NCBI RefSeq assembly: GCF_001653795.1
Contig: NZ_CP011514.1
Coordinates: 928,163-992,162, forward strand
DNA length: 64,000 nucleotides
Direction: 5' to 3'
From: Mitsuaria sp. 7
GTDB taxonomy: Bacteria; Pseudomonadota; Gammaproteobacteria; Burkholderiales; Burkholderiaceae_C
Shown here: piece after piece, positions 58,026 to 64,000 of the stretch
Layout: each line of letters starts with the position of its first letter
Position numbering within the stretch: the first letter of the stretch is position 1
The notes under the pieces: model-generated
The model's input: only the letters and a program-made list of their open reading frames with translations
Told to the model about the DNA's origin: nothing
The model's database searches: none
Program-made: the position numbers and the translations under genes

Positions 58026-58140
58026 GCGATCTACCCCGACCGGAATTGCAGGCTCTTCCGGGCTTGCGTCATACTTGTCGTTTGGCGAGGCAGTCCTCTG
58101 GTGCAGAGCGCGCGGCCGCGCTGTCGACACTCAGCCGTCC

Positions 58141-58989
58141 ATGACTTCTCCCTCGATCTGGCAGACCACGCGCTTCGACCTCGATCTGGCCGAGCGGCCG
58201 TTGGTGATGGGCATCGTCAACGTGACGCCCGACTCCTTCTCCGACGGCGGCCAACATGCCGACGCGCTGAGCGCGATCAACTTCTGTGAGAGATTGCTTG
58301 GCGAGGGTGTCGACATCCTCGATCTCGGCGGTGAATCGACGCGACCGGGCGCCCCTCGGCTCGATGCCGATGAAGAGTGGAAGCGACTGGAGCCCGTGCT
58401 GCGGGCTGCGCTGAACTTTGGCGTTCCCGTGTCGGTCGATACCTGCAAGACCGAGGTGATGCGCCGTGCGCTGGATCTGGGCGTCGACATCATCAACGAT
58501 GTGCAGGCGCTGCGCGATGAAGGCGCCGACAGGCTGCTGGCCGAGCATGGCAGCGCTGGCATCTGCCTGATGCACATGCGCGGTCAGCCCGCAGGCATGC
58601 AACAGCTGGCCGACTACGACGACGTCGTCGTCGAGGTCGCCGACTTCCTGCGTGAGCGGATGCGACATCTGATCGACATCGGTGTGGTGGCTGAACGGAT
58701 CACGCTGGATCCGGGCTACGGTTTCGCCAAGACCGTCGAACAGAACCTGACGCTGCAACGGCGCCAGCGCGAATTGCTCGCGCTGGGACGGCCGTTGCTG
58801 ATCGGCTGGTCGCGCAAGTCGACGCTCGGGGCTGTGACCGGCAAGGCGGTCGATGAGCGCATGCCGGCCAGCGTCGGTGCGGCACTGGCGTCGGTGGCGC
58901 TGGGCGCCCGCGTGGTGCGCGTGCACGACGTCGGTGCGACCGTGGACGCGCTCAAGGTCTGGTCGGCTTTCGGCGCACCCCAGGGCTGA
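58141..58989 (+). CDS. folP: Dihydropteroate synthase
   Basis: Joins p-aminobenzoate to a pterin in folate synthesis; the sulfonamide target. The 282-residue TIM barrel shows [32 protein letters not shown] and [11 protein letters not shown], all substrate-binding motifs. The ATG 58141 is chosen for normal length. Followed by glmM, the E. coli order. Confidence 0.96.
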   Translation: MTSPSIWQTTRFDLDLAERPLVMGIVNVTPDSFSDGGQHADALSAINFCERLLGEGVDILDLGGESTRPGAPRLDADEEWKRLEPVLRAALNFGVPVSVDTCKTEVMRRALDLGVDIINDVQALRDEGADRLLAEHGSAGICLMHMRGQPAGMQQLADYDDVVVEVADFLRERMRHLIDIGVVAERITLDPGYGFAKTVEQNLTLQRRQRELLALGRPLLIGWSRKSTLGAVTGKAVDERMPASVGAALASVALGARVVRVHDVGATVDALKVWSAFGAPQG

Positions 58990-59128
58990 CACGCCTCGGG
59001 CCGATCGTGGCCGCCAAGCGAGTCAACGTCCCCCCGATCGGGCGCCCCATGGCGGGCGAGGAGCGACCACCTCGGCATCGGCGACAATCCGCGGATTCAA
59101 GATCCAGAAGTCGCAGGAGATCGCCTCA

Positions 59129-60466
<1,338 letters not shown>

Positions 60467-60841
60467 CCGGTTTCCAGTTCCCCGGAAAAAGAAGGGCCGC
60501 CGGCGCGGGAGCGTCGGCGGCCCAATTTGCATTGGTCGGGTCGCGTCGGGCGCGACTCTTCGGGAGCTGGACGGGAGGATCCGTTCGCCTCATCACCTCC
60601 GCCTCGGCGGTGTCATGGGGTCGAAAGGGTTTTCCCGCACATCCTCAAGGCTAGAGATCGAAGATGACAACGGGGTGAATCGAATATGACAATGGTTCAT
60701 CGATGCCCTCCGACGCCCCGTTTCTCCTCTGGGCGCTAGACGTAACGACATTTTTCCGGTTCCTGGGTTGCGTCATGGATGTGTCACATTGAGGTCATAG
60801 CATCCGCTCCGTTCGCCAACCAACCCAAGCGATAGGACTGA
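60467..60841 (+). promoter_or_regulatory. glmM terminator and Pho-box promoter region of pstS
   Basis: Contains a hairpin at 60494-60523 (GGGCCGCCG / CGGCGGCCC with one mismatch further up) that ends glmM. Then the Pho box: three 7-bp units GCGTCAT (60770-60776), GTGTCAC (60781-60787) and AGGTCAT (60792-60798), each 11 bp apart, matching the CTGTCAT consensus. TAGCAT at 60798-60803 is a suitable -10, 10 bp after the second unit. Two further inverted half-sites ATGACAA at 60664-60670 and 60686-60692 are 22 bp apart. PhoB~P activation is expected under phosphate limitation. Confidence 0.8.
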
Positions 60842-61882
60842 ATGATCATGAATCAACTGCGTGCTGGCCTGCTGTTCGCCGCGTGCGCCGCGATGTTCTC
60901 CGCGGCCCATGCTCAAGAGGTGACCGGTGCGGGTGCTTCGTTCCCGGCTCCCGTGTACGCCAAGTGGGCCGACGCCTACAACAAGTCCACCGGTGTCCGC
61001 ATCAACTATCAATCGGTCGGTTCCGGCGCCGGCATCAAGCAGATCCAGGCCAAGACCGTCGACTTCGGCGCGTCCGACGCCCCCCTGAAGGACGACCAGC
61101 TGGCCAAGGACGGCCTGGTCCAGTTCCCGACGGTGATCGGCGGCGTCGTGCCGGTGATCAACGTCAAGGGCATCAACCCGGGCCAGCTGAAGCTGGACGG
61201 CAAGGTCCTGGGCGACATCTACCTGGGCAAGGTCACGAAGTGGAATGACCCCGCCATCGCCGCCCTGAACTCGGGCGTCGCGCTGCCGGACGCCGCCATC
61301 GCCGTGGTCCGCCGCGCCGACGGTTCGGGCACCAGCTTCCTGTTCACGAACTACCTGTCCAAGGTCAACACCGAATGGAAGGACAAGGTCGGTGAAGGCA
61401 CGGCCGTGAACTGGCCGACGGGCGCCGGCGGCAAGGGCAACGAAGGCGTCTCCGCCTTCGTGACGCGTCTGCCGAACTCGATCGGCTACGTCGAATACGC
61501 CTACGCCAAGCAGAACAAGATGACCTACGTGCTGCTGAAGAACGCCAGCGGCGCCTTCGTCAGCCCGAGCGACGACGCCTTCAAGGCCGCCGCCGCCGGT
61601 GCCAAGTGGGAACAGTCGTTCTACCAGGTGCTGACCGAGCAGGCCGGCAAGGACAGCTGGCCCATCACCGGCGCCACCTTCATCCTGATGCACGCCGCCC
61701 AGGACAAGCCGGCCCAGGCCGCCGCGTCGCTGAAGTTCTTCGACTGGGCCTACACCCAGGGCGACAAGATCGCCGACGAGCTGGACTATGTCCCGCTGCC
61801 GGCCGCCGTGAAGGAACTGGTCCGCAAGCAGTGGGCCGGTCAGGTGAAGGACACCGCGGGCAAGGCGGTCAGCTTCAAGTGA
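60842..61882 (+). CDS. pstS: Phosphate ABC transporter substrate-binding protein
   Basis: Periplasmic high-affinity phosphate receptor. The 346-residue protein has a signal peptide ([16 protein letters not shown]), then [16 protein letters not shown] and [13 protein letters not shown], typical of phosphate-binding loops. Preceded by a Pho box and followed by a terminator that lets it be made in excess over pstCA. ATG 60848 is a possible alternative. Confidence 0.97.
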   Translation: MIMNQLRAGLLFAACAAMFSAAHAQEVTGAGASFPAPVYAKWADAYNKSTGVRINYQSVGSGAGIKQIQAKTVDFGASDAPLKDDQLAKDGLVQFPTVIGGVVPVINVKGINPGQLKLDGKVLGDIYLGKVTKWNDPAIAALNSGVALPDAAIAVVRRADGSGTSFLFTNYLSKVNTEWKDKVGEGTAVNWPTGAGGKGNEGVSAFVTRLPNSIGYVEYAYAKQNKMTYVLLKNASGAFVSPSDDAFKAAAAGAKWEQSFYQVLTEQAGKDSWPITGATFILMHAAQDKPAQAAASLKFFDWAYTQGDKIADELDYVPLPAAVKELVRKQWAGQVKDTAGKAVSFK

Positions 61883-61899
61883 TCGTCGTCTGACGGATC

Positions 61900-61931
61900 A
61901 GCCCGGTGCTCCTCTCGCAGGTCACCGGGCT
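61900..61931 (+). terminator. Partial terminator between pstS and pstC
   Basis: AGCCCGGTG and CACCGGGCT pair around a 14-base loop and are followed by TTCGTT. Short U-run, so partial read-through into pstCAB is expected. Confidence 0.75.
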
Positions 61932-62070
61932 TTCGTTCAAGACGGAATGAGGCGCGCGGGTGTGAGGCGCCAGAAGAAGATCTCGACAGAGACGTCGTGA
62001 CGGACGCGTCGGACCGGCCGGAGGAGGCGGGCGGCGCGCCAGAGATTCCAAACATTTCAGCGGAGGCCCC

Positions 62071-63090
62071 GTGGCCGCAATACTTCCAGCCAATTCCCTC
62101 GATCGAGGCCAGGAGCGCGCGAAGCCGGACGGCCGTCCGCCGCAGCGCCGCCGCGTCGCGCCCTGGGCCGACACGGTGTTCTCGCTGCTGACGCACGCCG
62201 CGGCCTGGGTCACGCTGGCGCTGCTGGTCGGCATCATCGGCTCGCTGCTGGTGGGCGCCGCGCCCGCGATCAAGCAGTTCGGCCTGGGCTTCCTCGTGTC
62301 GACGGACTGGGATCCGGTGCAGGAGAAGTTCGGCGGACTCGTGATGATCTACGGCACGCTGATGACCTCGTTCATCGCGCTGCTGATCGCCGTGCCGGTG
62401 AGCTTCGGCATCGCGCTGTTCCTGACGGAACTGGCCCCGGGCTGGCTGCGCCGCCCGCTGGGCATCGCGATCGAGCTGCTGGCCGCCGTGCCGTCCATCG
62501 TCTACGGCATGTGGGGCCTGTTCGTGTTCGGCCCGCTGCTGGCGACCTACGTGCAGACGCCGCTGCAGAACCTGCTCGGCGGCGTGCCGGTCCTGGGCGG
62601 CCTGGTCTCCGGCCCGCCGGTGGGTCTGGGCATCCTGTCGGCCGGCATCATCCTGGCCATCATGATCATCCCGTTCATCGCCTCGGTGATGCGTGACGTC
62701 TTCGAGGTCACGCCCGCGATGCTCAAGGAGTCCGCCTACGGCCTGGGCTCGACCACCTGGGAGGTGGTCTGGAAGGTCGTGCTCCCGTACACCAAGACCG
62801 GTGTCATCGGCGGCATCATGCTGGGCCTGGGGCGCGCGCTGGGCGAGACCATGGCGGTGACCTTCGTGATCGGCAACATGAACCAGCTGAGCTCGCTGTC
62901 GCTGTTCGAGGCCGCCAACACCATCACCTCGGTGCTGGCCAACGAGTTCGGCGAATCCGGTCCCGGCAGCCTGCATCAGGCCTCGCTGCTGTACCTGGCC
63001 CTGGTCCTGTTCTTCATCACCTTCGTGGTGCTGGCGTTCTCCAAGGTCCTGCTCAACAAGCTCAAGAAGAACGAAGGAACCCGCACATGA
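62071..63090 (+). CDS. pstC: Phosphate ABC transporter permease PstC
   Basis: Inner-membrane permease subunit. The 339-residue protein has a charged N-terminal tail, six or seven helices, and the EAA-type loop [28 protein letters not shown] lies just before the GTG start. Overlaps pstA by four bases (ATGA). Confidence 0.95.
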   Translation: MAAILPANSLDRGQERAKPDGRPPQRRRVAPWADTVFSLLTHAAAWVTLALLVGIIGSLLVGAAPAIKQFGLGFLVSTDWDPVQEKFGGLVMIYGTLMTSFIALLIAVPVSFGIALFLTELAPGWLRRPLGIAIELLAAVPSIVYGMWGLFVFGPLLATYVQTPLQNLLGGVPVLGGLVSGPPVGLGILSAGIILAIMIIPFIASVMRDVFEVTPAMLKESAYGLGSTTWEVVWKVVLPYTKTGVIGGIMLGLGRALGETMAVTFVIGNMNQLSSLSLFEAANTITSVLANEFGESGPGSLHQASLLYLALVLFFITFVVLAFSKVLLNKLKKNEGTRT

Positions 63091-63947
63091 GCGCCACCAC
63101 CGCCGACCGCATGGCGATGTACCACAAGCGGCGCCGGATCAACATCATCGCGCTGTCGCTGTCGCTCGCGGCGATGTCGATGGGCCTGATCTGGCTGATC
63201 TGGATCCTGTTCGAAACCATCACGCAGGGGATAGGCGGCCTGAACTGGGCCACCTTCACCCAGATGACGCCGCCGCCCAACACCGACGACGGCGGTCTGG
63301 CCAACGCGATCTTCGGTTCCGCGCTGATGGTGGCCCTGGCCACCCTCGTGGGCACGCCCATCGGGGTGCTGGCGGGGGTCTACCTGGCCGAGTACGGCCA
63401 GAAGACCTGGCTGGGCAACAGCGTCCGCTTCATCAACGACATCCTGCTGTCGGCCCCGTCGATCGTGATCGGCCTGTTCGTGTACAGCCTGATCGTGCTG
63501 CGCTTCAAGGGCTTCTCCGGCTGGGCCGGCGTGATGGCGCTGGCGCTGATCGTGATCCCGGTGGTGATCCGCACGACGGAGAACATGCTGAACCTGGTGC
63601 CCGGCGCGCTGCGCGAGGCTGCCTACGCGCTCGGCACGCCGAAGTGGAAGGTCATCATGACCGTGACGCTGAAGGCCGCCCGCGCCGGTGTCCTGACCGG
63701 CGTGCTGCTGGCCCTGGCCCGCGTCTCCGGCGAGACCGCGCCGCTGCTGCTGACCGCCTTCAACAACCGCTTCTGGTCGACCAACCTGTCCGGTCCGATG
63801 GCCAACCTGCCGAAGGTGATCTTCGACTTCGCCATGAGCCCGTACCAGAACTGGCAGAAGCTCGCTTGGGCGGCGGTGTTCATCATCACGATCGGCGTGC
63901 TGCTCCTGAACATCCTCGCGCGCTTCGCCTTCAAGCAGAAGCATTGA
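63087..63947 (+). CDS. pstA: Phosphate ABC transporter permease PstA
   Basis: Partner permease of PstC. The 286-residue protein has six helices and the EAA-type loop [21 protein letters not shown]. Overlaps pstC (ATGA). Followed 41 bp later by the probable pstB start. Confidence 0.95.
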   Translation: MSATTADRMAMYHKRRRINIIALSLSLAAMSMGLIWLIWILFETITQGIGGLNWATFTQMTPPPNTDDGGLANAIFGSALMVALATLVGTPIGVLAGVYLAEYGQKTWLGNSVRFINDILLSAPSIVIGLFVYSLIVLRFKGFSGWAGVMALALIVIPVVIRTTENMLNLVPGALREAAYALGTPKWKVIMTVTLKAARAGVLTGVLLALARVSGETAPLLLTAFNNRFWSTNLSGPMANLPKVIFDFAMSPYQNWQKLAWAAVFIITIGVLLLNILARFAFKQKH

Positions 63948-63988
63948 GCCGAACCCCGGTCCACGAATCCAACGAATCGAGAAACAAC

Positions 63989-64000
63989 ATGGACGTCAAA
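63989..64000 (+). CDS. pstB: Start of phosphate ABC transporter ATPase PstB (3' end outside window)
   Basis: Only MDVK is visible. Position after pstA and a start of the kind seen in Burkholderiales PstB support the call, which depends on context. Confidence 0.6.

Overview
The window is a GC-rich (roughly two-thirds G+C) chromosomal segment from a betaproteobacterium of the order Burkholderiales. Protein sequence style, the alaA-hom-thrC-moeA-moaD order, the mltG-tmk-holB-pilZ-tatD order and the carAB-greA-yhbY-rlmE-ftsH-folP-glmM-pst order all fit the Roseateles/Mitsuaria/Rubrivivax neighbourhood; the genus is an inference. No insertion sequence, integrase, CRISPR array, rRNA or plasmid function was seen. 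Gene density is high and mostly housekeeping, with short accessory stretches between conserved blocks.

Layout. 0-4 kb (minus strand): partial sugar-type ABC solute-binding protein, tRNA-Ala(CGC), a proline-rich TonB/TolA-like envelope protein and an exported NlpC/P60 endopeptidase. 4.3-13.9 kb: propionyl-CoA synthetase, exported M3 oligopeptidase, HAD phosphatase, DHA2 efflux pump, PIN-PhoH ATPase, Bcp peroxiredoxin and an Mth938-like protein. 14-19.5 kb: an operon joining alanine aminotransferase, homoserine dehydrogenase and threonine synthase to moeA and moaD. 19.6-32.2 kb is the most accessory part: a thioesterase, a RelE/HigB-like toxin with a +1 frame break beside an intact antitoxin, a flavin amine oxidase coupled to a membrane-embedded spermidine-synthase-like protein, a CPBP protease, a four-gene DCC/SDR/DoxX/DUF2269 operon under a GbsR/MarR-type regulator with a perfect 20-bp palindrome, a two-unit Ig-like repeat protein and a hydrolase-like lipoprotein. 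32-40 kb: Kef-type antiporter, DUF4936, YgfZ, then MltG, Tmk, HolB, PilZ, TatD and an exported ankyrin protein. 40.4-47.4 kb: a run of small exported or membrane proteins (OmpA-like lipoprotein, DUF1328, a Cys-pair repeat protein and others), several preceded by a recurring CCTACAG-type element that may be a shared promoter. 47.5-64 kb: Bax-inhibitor-like YccA, a GlcG/HbpS-like protein, carAB, greA, yhbY, rlmE, ftsH with a good sigma-32 promoter, folP, glmM, and pstSCA(B) behind a Pho box of three 11-bp-phased repeats.

How the genes work together: the conserved blocks supply threonine/alanine synthesis, carbamoyl phosphate, folate, amino sugars for the cell wall, replication (Tmk, HolB), proteolysis and phosphate uptake. 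The accessory blocks look directed at the envelope and at stress. The best leads for something not well described are the GbsR-controlled redox/membrane operon, the CCTACAG-associated small-protein cluster, the spermidine synthase/amine oxidase pair and the frame-broken toxin.
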